NCBI RefSeq assembly: GCF_001705435.1 | Contig: NZ_MDEN01000069.1 | Coordinates: forward strand, 248,001-312,000 | Direction of reading: 5' to 3' | Source of the DNA: Pseudomonas graminis | GTDB lineage: Bacteria > Pseudomonadota > Gammaproteobacteria > Pseudomonadales > Pseudomonadaceae | Length of the DNA stretch: 64,000 nucleotides | Part shown: in pieces, positions 41,720-48,878 of the stretch | Layout: every line of letters begins with the position of its first letter | Position numbering within the stretch: the stretch's first letter is position 1 | Position numbers and translations under genes: made by a program | The notes under the pieces: generated by a model | The model's input: only the letters and a program-made list of their open reading frames with translations | Databases searched by the model: none | What the model was told of the DNA's origin: nothing

Positions 41720-43363
41720 ATGGCTGCTAAAGAAGTTAAATTCGGCGATGCTGGCCGTAAAAAAATGCTGGCTGGTGTCAACGTCCTGGCCGACGCAGTA
41801 AAAGCAACTCTGGGCCCTAAAGGCCGTAACGTCATCATCGAAAAAAGCTTCGGCGCTCCGCTGATCACCAAAGACGGTGTGTCCGTAGCCAAAGAAATCG
41901 AGCTGAAAGACCGTTTCGAAAACATGGGCGCGCAGCTGGTCAAAGACGTTGCTTCCCGTGCGAACGATGACGCTGGCGACGGCACCACCACCGCCACTGT
42001 TCTGGCTCAAGCCATCGTTAACGAAGGCCTGAAAGCCGTCGCTGCCGGCATGAACCCGATGGACCTGAAGCGCGGCATCGACAAGGCGACCATCGCCATT
42101 GTTGCCGAGCTGAAGAAGCTGTCCAAGCCTTGCACCGACACCAAGGCAATTGCCCAGGTCGGCACCATCTCGGCCAACTCGGACAATTCCATCGGCGACA
42201 TCATTGCCGAAGCCATGGAAAAAGTGACCAAAGACGGCGTTATCACCGTTGAAGAAGGTTCGGGTCTGGAAAACGAGCTGTCTGTCGTTGAAGGCATGCA
42301 GTTTGACCGCGGCTACCTGTCCCCGTACTTCATCAACAAGCCGGACACCATGGTTGCGGAGCTGGAAAGCCCGCTGCTGCTGCTGGTTGACAAGAAGATC
42401 TCCAACATCCGCGAAATGCTGCCAGTTCTGGAAGCCGTTGCGAAAGCTGGCCGTCCTCTGCTGATCGTGGCTGAAGACGTTGAGGGCGAAGCGCTGGCGA
42501 CTCTGGTCGTGAACAACATGCGCGGCATCGTGAAGGTTGCAGCGGTCAAGGCCCCTGGCTTCGGCGACCGTCGCAAGGCCATGCTGCAGGACATCGCTGT
42601 TCTGACTGGCGGTACCGTTATCTCGGAAGAGATCGGCCTGAGCCTGGAAACCGCTACCCTGGAACACCTGGGTAATGCCAAGCGCGTTATCTTGAACAAA
42701 GAAAACACCACGATTATCGACGGTGCTGGCGTTCGTGCCGACATCGACGGTCGTATCGCGCAGATCCGTCAGCAGATCGGCGACACGTCGTCGGACTACG
42801 ACAAAGAGAAGCTGCAAGAGCGTCTGGCCAAGCTGTCGGGCGGCGTTGCAGTGATCAAGGTCGGTGCGGGTTCCGAAGTTGAAATGAAAGAGAAGAAAGC
42901 CCGCGTTGAAGACGCCCTGCACGCAACCCGTGCGGCCGTTGAAGAAGGCGTGGTGCCTGGCGGTGGTGTTGCGTTGGTTCGTTCGCTGCAGGCGATTTCC
43001 GAACTGCGTGGCGACAACGCTGATCAGAACGTGGGTATCGCTCTGTTGCGTCGTGCGGTTGAAGCGCCTCTGCGTCAGATCGTGGCGAACTCGGGCGACG
43101 AGCCTAGCGTTGTGGTCGACAAGGTCAAGCAGGGTACGGGTAACTACGGTTACAACGCTGCGAGCGGCGAGTACGGCGACATGATCGAGATGGGTATTCT
43201 CGATCCGGCCAAGGTGACGCGTTCTGCTCTGCAGGCTGCTTCGTCGATCGCCAGTCTGATGATCACTACTGAGGCGATGATTGCTGATGTGGCTGATGAG
43301 AAGGCAGCCGGTGGCGGTATGCCTGATATGGGCGGCATGGGTGGTATGGGCGGCATGATGTAA
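41720..43363 (+). CDS. groEL: Chaperonin GroEL
   Basis: 547-residue ATP-driven folding chamber subunit. It starts MAAKEVKFGDAGRKKMLAGVNVLADAVKATLGPKGRNV and contains the ATPase motif DGTTTATVLAQ (about 87-97) and the apical-domain helices. The C-terminal GGM repeat tail ends GGMGGMGGMM. Codon use is strongly biased, as expected for a highly expressed gene. Confidence 0.98.
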   Translation: MAAKEVKFGDAGRKKMLAGVNVLADAVKATLGPKGRNVIIEKSFGAPLITKDGVSVAKEIELKDRFENMGAQLVKDVASRANDDAGDGTTTATVLAQAIVNEGLKAVAAGMNPMDLKRGIDKATIAIVAELKKLSKPCTDTKAIAQVGTISANSDNSIGDIIAEAMEKVTKDGVITVEEGSGLENELSVVEGMQFDRGYLSPYFINKPDTMVAELESPLLLLVDKKISNIREMLPVLEAVAKAGRPLLIVAEDVEGEALATLVVNNMRGIVKVAAVKAPGFGDRRKAMLQDIAVLTGGTVISEEIGLSLETATLEHLGNAKRVILNKENTTIIDGAGVRADIDGRIAQIRQQIGDTSSDYDKEKLQERLAKLSGGVAVIKVGAGSEVEMKEKKARVEDALHATRAAVEEGVVPGGGVALVRSLQAISELRGDNADQNVGIALLRRAVEAPLRQIVANSGDEPSVVVDKVKQGTGNYGYNAASGEYGDMIEMGILDPAKVTRSALQAASSIASLMITTEAMIADVADEKAAGGGMPDMGGMGGMGGMM

Positions 43364-43384
43364 GCCAGCCGTACCCCGATGTAG

Positions 43385-43413
43385 AAAAAACCCCGCTTAG
43401 GCGGGGTTTTTTT
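43385..43413 (+). terminator. Intrinsic terminator after groEL
   Basis: AAAAAACCCCGC, loop TTAG, GCGGGGTTTTTTT. Confidence 0.95.
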
Positions 43414-43507
43414 ATGGGCGGCGCTAAATGACTCCCTCCGCGAGTGACCTTCGAAAAGCCTCAGGATCAAGAGCGTCTGCCTAGGGGCAGACATTTCGCC
43501 TCCGGCG

Positions 43508-43872
43508 AGTTACTTGGAAAAGTCGAAAGTCGCACCATCCCCAAGTAACCAAGGGTGCTTGCTCCTGGTTGGGCCCGACTTCGTCGGGTTCCTTCACTCC
43601 GGTCTCGCTCCGTGGGCCCGCGCCGAACGGGCATCCATGCCCTGACGGCGCTCTCGCCGCATCCATGCGGCTCGGCCCACTGCGCGAGATCTGCGTTCAG
43701 CCTGCACCCAAGTCGCGTTTGGCGGTGACTGGACTTTTTGTGTACGAAGATCAAAAGCGGATCAAGAGCAGATGCACATCAAGGGCTTCCCGGCTAAAGC
43801 CGGTCCTACAGGGAGAGCCAATCCCACGGGATGCACGCGGTCTCCTTGTAGGACCGGCTTTAGCCGGGAAGA
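43508..43872. repeat. Dispersed repeat, copy 2 (129-bp core plus REP pair)
   Basis: Core 43591-43719 differs from 23855-23983 at two positions by eye and carries the same two GCATCCATGC-centred hairpins. It ends in an inverted REP pair of the CCGGCTTTAGCCGG family (43784-43810 and 43848-43872). The start is blurred: both copies have a diverged AAAAGT-rich lead-in. It fills much of the 686-bp gap between groEL and the PAP2 gene; I see no gene in it. Confidence 0.85.
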
Positions 43873-43914
43873 GGCCCGTTTGGGCACCCTCAATTTTGGC
43901 TCTAACGCTTGATC

Positions 43915-43937
43915 ATGCCCACGCTCTGCGTGGGCAT
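43915..43937. repeat. REP-type palindrome (CCCACGCTCTGCGTGGG family)
   Basis: Perfect 10-base stem ATGCCCACGC / GCGTGGGCAT with loop TCT. A palindrome of this kind is frequent in pseudomonad intergenic DNA. Confidence 0.75.
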
Positions 43938-43943
43938 GCATAC

Positions 43944-44040
43944 CGGTTGTAGGGGACTCGGTTGTAGGGGACTGATTTATTTACCGGATTGAAGGGGACT
44001 GATTTATTTACAGCGCTTCACCGTAAATTAATCTGTCCCC
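43944..44040. repeat. Tandem and inverted GGGGACTGATTTATTTAC repeat cluster
   Basis: Three direct units share GTAGGGGACT or GAAGGGGACT (43948-43958, 43963-43984, 43991-44011). An inverted unit GTAAATTAATCTGTCCCC (44023-44040) pairs with the third at 16 of 18 positions around an 11-base loop. It ends 9 bases from the PAP2 gene stop, so it may also act as that gene's terminator. It resembles ends of REP-like or small non-autonomous elements; no transposase is present. Confidence 0.7.
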
Positions 44041-44049
44041 GTCTAGTCA

Positions 44050-44790
44050 TCATCCCGAAACTGCTTCTCCACCCACCACTGCATCCTTTTTCGCCGGCCG
44101 GTACAGCACGACGTAATACGCCCCCAAACAAAGCAGCCAGCAGAACACCGCCGTCCAGATGTTGTGGGAGAAGAAGTGCGCGCCTTGTAGCATTCGGCCG
44201 ATGGAGAAGACGGTGCCCAGTCCCGCCGCGAAGATCAGGCCGGCTTTGGCCAGGCGGGGTTTGCGGTCGCGGAAGACGAAGAACAGGGCGAACAGTGTGA
44301 AGCCGGTGGCCGCATGGCCGCCGGGCCAGCAGCGGCCGGGTTTGTCGGTTTGGGGGCGGGGGCTGAGGAGTTCGCTGTAGGTTTCCTGGCCGCCGAATTC
44401 TTTCAGGCTCCACGGGCACTGCACCGATGTCACGACTTTCACCGGCGTGACGAAGCTGGTGGATAACGCCATCGACAAGACCATGCAGCCCAGTTCACGT
44501 TTCCAGGGCTTCAGCACGTTGACGAAGAACGAGGCGATGAAGCTCACGAAGGACAACACGCCGATGGCGATGACGGCCTGTTTGGCGCGGTCATGCAGGA
44601 CGTCTTCGAGAAAGAAGCTGTGCCGACCGATGAACTCGCCCGCCACCGGGTCATAGGCCAGTTTGGCGATGTCCATGTCCAGCGAGGTCAATTCCAGCAA
44701 GATCAGAACGATGGCGGTCACGGCCGGTATGCCCAGATAAACCCAGGCGTTGATCGGGCGTGAGGCGGGCCGTTCGAGTGCGTGTGACAT
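44050..44790 (-). CDS. PAP2-family membrane phosphatase
   Basis: 246-residue inner-membrane protein of the type 2 phosphatidic acid phosphatase superfamily, with about five or six membrane helices (first at about 15-35). The phosphatase motifs are recognisable but altered: PVKVVTSVQCPW for the first, PGGHAATGF for the second (PSGH usual), and IGRMLQGAHFFSHNIW for the third. LpxE/LpxF lipid A phosphatases belong here, but the substrate cannot be told. It diverges from colR, and a candidate ColR site lies 100 bases upstream. Confidence 0.85.
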   Translation of the reverse strand: MSHALERPASRPINAWVYLGIPAVTAIVLILLELTSLDMDIAKLAYDPVAGEFIGRHSFFLEDVLHDRAKQAVIAIGVLSFVSFIASFFVNVLKPWKRELGCMVLSMALSTSFVTPVKVVTSVQCPWSLKEFGGQETYSELLSPRPQTDKPGRCWPGGHAATGFTLFALFFVFRDRKPRLAKAGLIFAAGLGTVFSIGRMLQGAHFFSHNIWTAVFCWLLCLGAYYVVLYRPAKKDAVVGGEAVSG

Positions 44791-44889
44791 GGCAAATCCC
44801 GTGTGGTGGGCGAGGGGAGAGCGGGGGTGTATGGAGCCCGAGCGGTGCGAAGTCTGAGCAGAACGCTGTCGCGGCGCCGTGAACCGCGG

Positions 44890-44902
44890 GTGAAAAAAAC
44901 GT
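44890..44902 (-). promoter_or_regulatory. Candidate ColR binding motif upstream of the PAP2 gene
   Basis: On the - strand the sequence reads ACGTTTTTTTCAC, identical over 13 bases to 47104-47116 upstream of the methyltransferase gene. The ColR motif described in P. putida ends in a run TTTTTCAC, as I recall it. Confidence 0.6.
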
Positions 44903-45025
44903 TATGCACCGCAGTGCTGGCCCTTGAGCGCGCATCGCCGTAAGCTGCCGCCAACTCTGACCTTGTTGAGCGGCATCTCGAGCCGTGTCCCGGGTCTCGC
45001 CACACCGCATAGGGAGACACGCGCC

Positions 45026-45709
45026 ATGAGAATTCTGCTGGTTGAAGACAACCGGGACATTCTGGCAAACCTTGCCGATTACCTCGGATTGAAGGGCTAT
45101 ACCGTCGATTGCGCGCAAGACGGTCTGTCTGGTCTGCACCTGGCAGCGACCGAGCACTATGACCTGATCGTGCTCGACATCATGCTGCCCGGTATCGATG
45201 GTTACACCCTGTGCAAGCGCCTGCGTGAAGACGCGCGCCGCGACACCCCGGTGATCATGCTCACCGCCCGCGACCAGCTCGACGACAGGCTGCAGGGGTT
45301 CCGCTCCGGCGCCGACGACTACCTGCTCAAGCCGTTCGCGCTGTCGGAACTGGCGGCGCGCATCGAGGCCGTGCTACGGCGTGCCCAGGGCGGCGGTCGG
45401 CGTACCCTGCAGGTCGCCGATCTGATCTACGACCTCGACACCCTTGAAGTGACCCGTGAAGGGCGTCTGCTTAAACTCAACCCGGTTGGCCTGAAGTTGC
45501 TCGCGGTGTTGATGCAGAAGAGCCCTCACGTGCTGCGCCGTGAAGTCTTGGAAGAAGCCTTGTGGGGCGACGATTGCCCGGACAGCGATAGCCTGCGCAG
45601 CCATGTTCACCAATTGCGTCAGGTCATCGACAAGCCGTTCGCCAAGCCGCTGTTGCAGACCGTCCACGGTGTCGGATACCGCCTCGCCGAGGGGCGTGAT
45701 GGAGTTTAA
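45026..45709 (+). CDS. colR: Two-component response regulator ColR
   Basis: 227-residue OmpR/PhoB-type regulator. Receiver domain residues 1-115 with phospho-acceptor Asp51 (LIVLDIMLPG) and K in LLKPFALSELAARI; winged-helix DNA-binding domain about 130-225 (LLAVLMQKSPHVLRREVLEEALWGDD, then VHGVGYRLAE). ColR controls envelope and LPS-modification genes and root colonisation in pseudomonads. ATG 45026 follows AGGGAGA. It overlaps colS by 11 bases. Confidence 0.93.
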   Translation: MRILLVEDNRDILANLADYLGLKGYTVDCAQDGLSGLHLAATEHYDLIVLDIMLPGIDGYTLCKRLREDARRDTPVIMLTARDQLDDRLQGFRSGADDYLLKPFALSELAARIEAVLRRAQGGGRRTLQVADLIYDLDTLEVTREGRLLKLNPVGLKLLAVLMQKSPHVLRREVLEEALWGDDCPDSDSLRSHVHQLRQVIDKPFAKPLLQTVHGVGYRLAEGRDGV

Positions 45710-47021
45710 GCAAAGCCTCGCCCAGCGGATCATCATCGCCTTCGCCTTGATGAGTGCGTTGGTTGCCGGTTGCTTCGCGATGGGCATTGTCGCGACGGTG
45801 CACCTGGTCGAAGAAAAGCTGATTTCGGCGGGACTGGGCGGCGACCTGACGCGGCTGTTGCTGATGGACAGCGTCAATGACTGGAACCATCGCCCCGAGC
45901 CGGATCAGCTGTTTTACTTCAGCGGCGGTCCGGGGGATTTCGAGCTGCCGAAGGATCTTCGTCATTTGGAGTCGGGCTTTCACGAAGTCTTTCGCGGGCC
46001 GTTGTCCTACCACGCGATGGTCGAGATCGTCGACGGTCGCCACTACGTGCTGCTCCAGGATCAAAGCGATTTCGAAGAACGTGAGCGCGTGCTGTTCGCC
46101 GTGGTGCTGGTGGGCTTTGTGCTGGCGTTGGCGCTGGCGATTTTCCTCGGCTGGATACTGGCGCGGCGGGTGATGGCGCCGGTGGTGCGGCTGGCCCGGC
46201 AGGTGCGCCATCGCGATCAGTTGCTCGGCCTCGCGCCGCCCCTGGCCCCTGATTACGCCGCTGACGAAGTGGGCGAGTTGGCGGTCGCCTTCGACGCCAC
46301 ACTGGGCCGCCTGCGTGATGCCTTGACCCGCGAGCGGATGTTCACCAGCGACGTCAGCCATGAACTGCGCACGCCGTTGATGGTGCTGGCCAGTTCCTGT
46401 GAGCTGTTGCTGGAAAACCCGGCGCTGGACCAGCGCGCGCGGGCCCAGGTCGAACGCGTGGCGCGGGCGTGCGAGGAAATGCGCGATCTGGTGCAGACCT
46501 TCCTGATGCTGGCACGCACCCAGCGCGACGACCTCGCCCTGAATCCGCAACTGACCCTGCAAGGCGCCGCCCAGCAGTTGATCAGCCTGTGGCGCGAGCC
46601 GATCGAGCGCAAAGGGCTGACCTTGGAATACCTGCCTGGCCAACCTTCCGAAGCCGCCTACAACGCCACCTTTCTGTATGCCGTGATGGGCAACTTGCTG
46701 CGCAATGCGTTGCACTACACCGAAACCGGCTTTATCCGCCTGACGCTGCGTGAAGGCGGCTTCATGGTGGAGGATTCCGGTGTAGGCATCCCCGAGGAAA
46801 AACGTGAGGCAATGTTTCAGCCATTCGTGCGCGGCACCGAGCAAAGGGGCGAAGGTCTGGGCCTGGGACTGTCGTTGGTGCAGCGTATCTGCGAAAACCA
46901 GGGGTGGTCGGTGAGCCTGGACACCATGGAGCCCAACGGCTGTCGATTCAGCGTGGACATGGGTTCGCGCCCTGCCAAAGACCCCGTTCGGTTGCCGTCG
47001 ACAAATGTACAGCCTGTGTAA
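45699..47021 (+). CDS. colS: Sensor histidine kinase ColS
   Basis: 440-residue inner-membrane kinase. Membrane helices at about 11-33 and 131-155 flank a periplasmic loop of about 95 residues that holds His35, Glu38, Glu126 and Glu129, the residues I recall as needed for Fe(III)/Zn sensing in P. putida ColS (ExxE). HAMP region about 155-210, H-box DVSHELRTPLMV with His221, and ATPase boxes EDSGVGIP and GEGLGLGLSLV. The start ATG 45699 lies inside the end of colR. Confidence 0.93.
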   Translation: MEFKQSLAQRIIIAFALMSALVAGCFAMGIVATVHLVEEKLISAGLGGDLTRLLLMDSVNDWNHRPEPDQLFYFSGGPGDFELPKDLRHLESGFHEVFRGPLSYHAMVEIVDGRHYVLLQDQSDFEERERVLFAVVLVGFVLALALAIFLGWILARRVMAPVVRLARQVRHRDQLLGLAPPLAPDYAADEVGELAVAFDATLGRLRDALTRERMFTSDVSHELRTPLMVLASSCELLLENPALDQRARAQVERVARACEEMRDLVQTFLMLARTQRDDLALNPQLTLQGAAQQLISLWREPIERKGLTLEYLPGQPSEAAYNATFLYAVMGNLLRNALHYTETGFIRLTLREGGFMVEDSGVGIPEEKREAMFQPFVRGTEQRGEGLGLGLSLVQRICENQGWSVSLDTMEPNGCRFSVDMGSRPAKDPVRLPSTNVQPV

Positions 47022-47103
47022 AGGTGCTAAAACTCCGCGGAATATGGCCGTATGCTGGCCCTAAGTCCTTGAATAATCTCGTAACATATCTTCACTTTTT
47101 CAG

Positions 47104-47116
47104 ACGTTTTTTTCAC
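47104..47116 (+). promoter_or_regulatory. Candidate ColR binding motif upstream of the methyltransferase gene
   Basis: ACGTTTTTTTCAC, with a further T-run unit CTTCACTTTTTCAG just before it (47090-47103), 68 bases before the GTG start. Identical to the motif at 44890-44902 on the other strand. Confidence 0.6.
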
Positions 47117-47183
47117 ATTCATGTGACCTGAACATAACGCCCCGCTGCTTAGTTTGGCCCTCTCATTCAAAGGAGAAGCGGCC

Positions 47184-47852
47184 GTGAGCAAGCGGATCGA
47201 GCTTGATTTTTCGCGCAAGTACGACGACGAACACGCGAAAAAGTACTTACGTAAACACAACGATGGACTGGCGAGACGCTTGTCGGACCGACGTGACAAA
47301 CAGCTCGCCCGCCGCGCATTGGCGCTGGCAGGCGAGCCGGGTCTGGTGCTGGACCTGCCCTGTGGCGCCGGTCGTTTCTGGCCAGTGCTGGCAGAGAAGC
47401 CCAACCGGGTGATCATCGGTGCGGACAACTCGGCGGCGATGGTCAAGATCGCCTGCGAGTCGCAACCCGCGGAGGTCGTCAAGCGCGTGCAACCGCTGCA
47501 GACCTCGGCCTTTGCTATCGAGATGCCCGACAACGCCGTCGACAGCATCTTCTGCATGCGCCTGATGCATCACATCGGCAAGGCCGAAGACCGCGCCGTG
47601 CTGTTGAAGGAGTTTCACCGGGTGACCCGCGACAGCGTGATTGTGTCGTTGTGGGTGGATGGCAATTTCAAGGCCTGGAAGCGACGACGCGCCGAAGCGT
47701 CGCGACCGCAACATGATTATCAGAATCGCTTCGTGCTGCCGGTGGCCACCGTAGAGGCCGAATTTGAACAGGCAGGGTTTCGGATTCAGGAGTGCCTGGA
47801 TTTCCTGCCGATGTACGCCATGTGGCGTGTGTATCTATTACGTAAGAGGTAA
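47184..47852 (+). CDS. SAM-dependent methyltransferase of the colRS locus (Orf222 type)
   Basis: 222-residue class I methyltransferase. SAM motif VLDLPCGAGRFWPVLAE (about 55-71), then IGADNSAAMVKIA, and a motif IV region NAVDSIFCMRLMHHI. The basic N-terminus (SKRIELDFSRKYDDEHAKKYLRKH) is unusual for a small-molecule enzyme. The 222-residue length equals orf222 downstream of colRS in P. fluorescens WCS365, implicated with LPS. GTG 47184 follows AGGAGAAG. It has its own upstream region with a candidate ColR motif, so it may be a separate transcript from colRS. Confidence 0.88.
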   Translation: MSKRIELDFSRKYDDEHAKKYLRKHNDGLARRLSDRRDKQLARRALALAGEPGLVLDLPCGAGRFWPVLAEKPNRVIIGADNSAAMVKIACESQPAEVVKRVQPLQTSAFAIEMPDNAVDSIFCMRLMHHIGKAEDRAVLLKEFHRVTRDSVIVSLWVDGNFKAWKRRRAEASRPQHDYQNRFVLPVATVEAEFEQAGFRIQECLDFLPMYAMWRVYLLRKR

Positions 47853-47859
47853 CAACAGG

Positions 47860-48579
47860 ATGGCCGTGGATTTCGCAACAGAGTTAGCCGTTCCTGCCAA
47901 GGACCGCTTCGCCTATTTCTGGAACACGCGGGGCGAGTGGGTCGAAGAACCCAATGTGCGCCGTGGCGGTGAAAGTGGCGTGCAGCGCGTCGTCTCGGAA
48001 AACGGTCGGCTGCTGTATGTGAAGCGCCAGACAGGCCATATCTACCGCAGTTGGTTGCACCCTTTTGGCCGTCCGACGGTGTTGCGCGAACGCGATGCCC
48101 TCGAGGGCCTTCGTCAGCTCGACGTCAACGTGCCGCGCATGGTGTTCTGCGGCGCAGAGCGCGATGAGAACAACGAGTGGCGCGCGCTGCTCGTCACCGC
48201 CTCGCTGGACGGTTTTGACGAATTCGAAAACTGGCTGCGCGCCGGCGGTCGTGAGCAGTATGGCGAAGCCGTCTACGAACAGATGCTCCAGGAAATCGCC
48301 AGCAACCTGGCCCGTATGCACAAGGGTCGCTGGCAGCACAGCTGCATCTACATCAAGCACGTTTTCGTTCGTGTCGTGGGCGAGGGCGCCAATGCCAGGG
48401 CTGAAGTGGCGTTGCTCGATCTGGAGAAATGCCGCCAGCGCCTGACGTCCTACGCTGCCGCACAGCACGACATGAAACAACTGCGCCGCCATTCGTCGTT
48501 TCAAGCGGCGGACTGGACAAAGCTGGTCTACTTTTACGAGACCGCGTTTGGCAGGCCCATCAAAGGTTTACAGCGATGA
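47860..48579 (+). CDS. Lipopolysaccharide kinase InaA family protein
   Basis: 239-residue Kdo/WaaP/InaA-type kinase thought to phosphorylate LPS core sugars. Kinase-like features: RLLYVKRQTG (ATP-binding Lys), MVFCGAERDENNEWRALLVTASLDGF, NLARMHKGRWQHSCIYIKHVFV (catalytic-loop position) and ALLDLEKCR (Asp for metal). The literature on this locus uses wapQ or inaA. ATG 47860 has ACAGGA upstream; it is 7 bases after the methyltransferase stop. Its stop overlaps the next small gene (ATGA). Confidence 0.87.
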   Translation: MAVDFATELAVPAKDRFAYFWNTRGEWVEEPNVRRGGESGVQRVVSENGRLLYVKRQTGHIYRSWLHPFGRPTVLRERDALEGLRQLDVNVPRMVFCGAERDENNEWRALLVTASLDGFDEFENWLRAGGREQYGEAVYEQMLQEIASNLARMHKGRWQHSCIYIKHVFVRVVGEGANARAEVALLDLEKCRQRLTSYAAAQHDMKQLRRHSSFQAADWTKLVYFYETAFGRPIKGLQR

Positions 48580-48803
48580 AGTTAGAAATGGCGCGAGGTT
48601 TGTTTTTGGTCGGGGCGTTGGGGGTGACTTCCATCGCGCTGGCTGCCTGGGATCAGCCCGGGCCGAAGATTCTGAGTGCAGTGCATGGCGAAGGCCATTG
48701 CCCGCTGCCTCGGGTGGCCAAGGTGTCTGACACGGCCCGGCCTGATCACGATCTGCTGCTGTTGATGTTCGGCTTGGCCCAAGGGAGCGGACCGCAAGGC
48801 TGA
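48576..48803 (+). CDS. Small exported protein of unknown function
   Basis: 75 residues. I do not recognise a family. The N-terminus is a good signal peptide (MKLEMARGLFLVGALGVTSIALA, cut before AWDQPG). The mature part is about 52 residues with a single Cys in GHCPLPRVAKV and a hydrophobic LLLLMFGLA patch near the C-terminus. Its ATG overlaps the LPS kinase stop (ATGA), and a terminator follows 22 bases after the stop, so it is the last gene of this operon. The overlap and signal peptide support it as real, probably acting in the periplasm or envelope. Confidence 0.72.
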   Translation: MKLEMARGLFLVGALGVTSIALAAWDQPGPKILSAVHGEGHCPLPRVAKVSDTARPDHDLLLLMFGLAQGSGPQG

Positions 48804-48824
48804 TTCTTTTCCGTTGCGCTGACC

Positions 48825-48853
48825 AAAAGGCCCCGAAGATCGGGGCCTTTTTT
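48825..48853. terminator. Terminator between the colRS locus and mexW
   Basis: AAAAGGCCCCG, loop AAGAT, CGGGGCCTTTTTT. Serves the + strand operon and possibly the converging mexVW transcript. Confidence 0.93.
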
Positions 48854-48878
48854 GTGGGCGTGTGGCGAGGTTTTTGCG

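Noticed and set aside
43476..43493. Short hairpin GTCTGCC-TAGG-GGCAGAC after groEL
   Set aside because: No T run, and the groEL terminator is already complete upstream; significance unclear.
43569..43952. 127-codon + strand frame in repeat copy 2
   Set aside because: Same reason as copy 1; no RBS, and it runs through two REP units.
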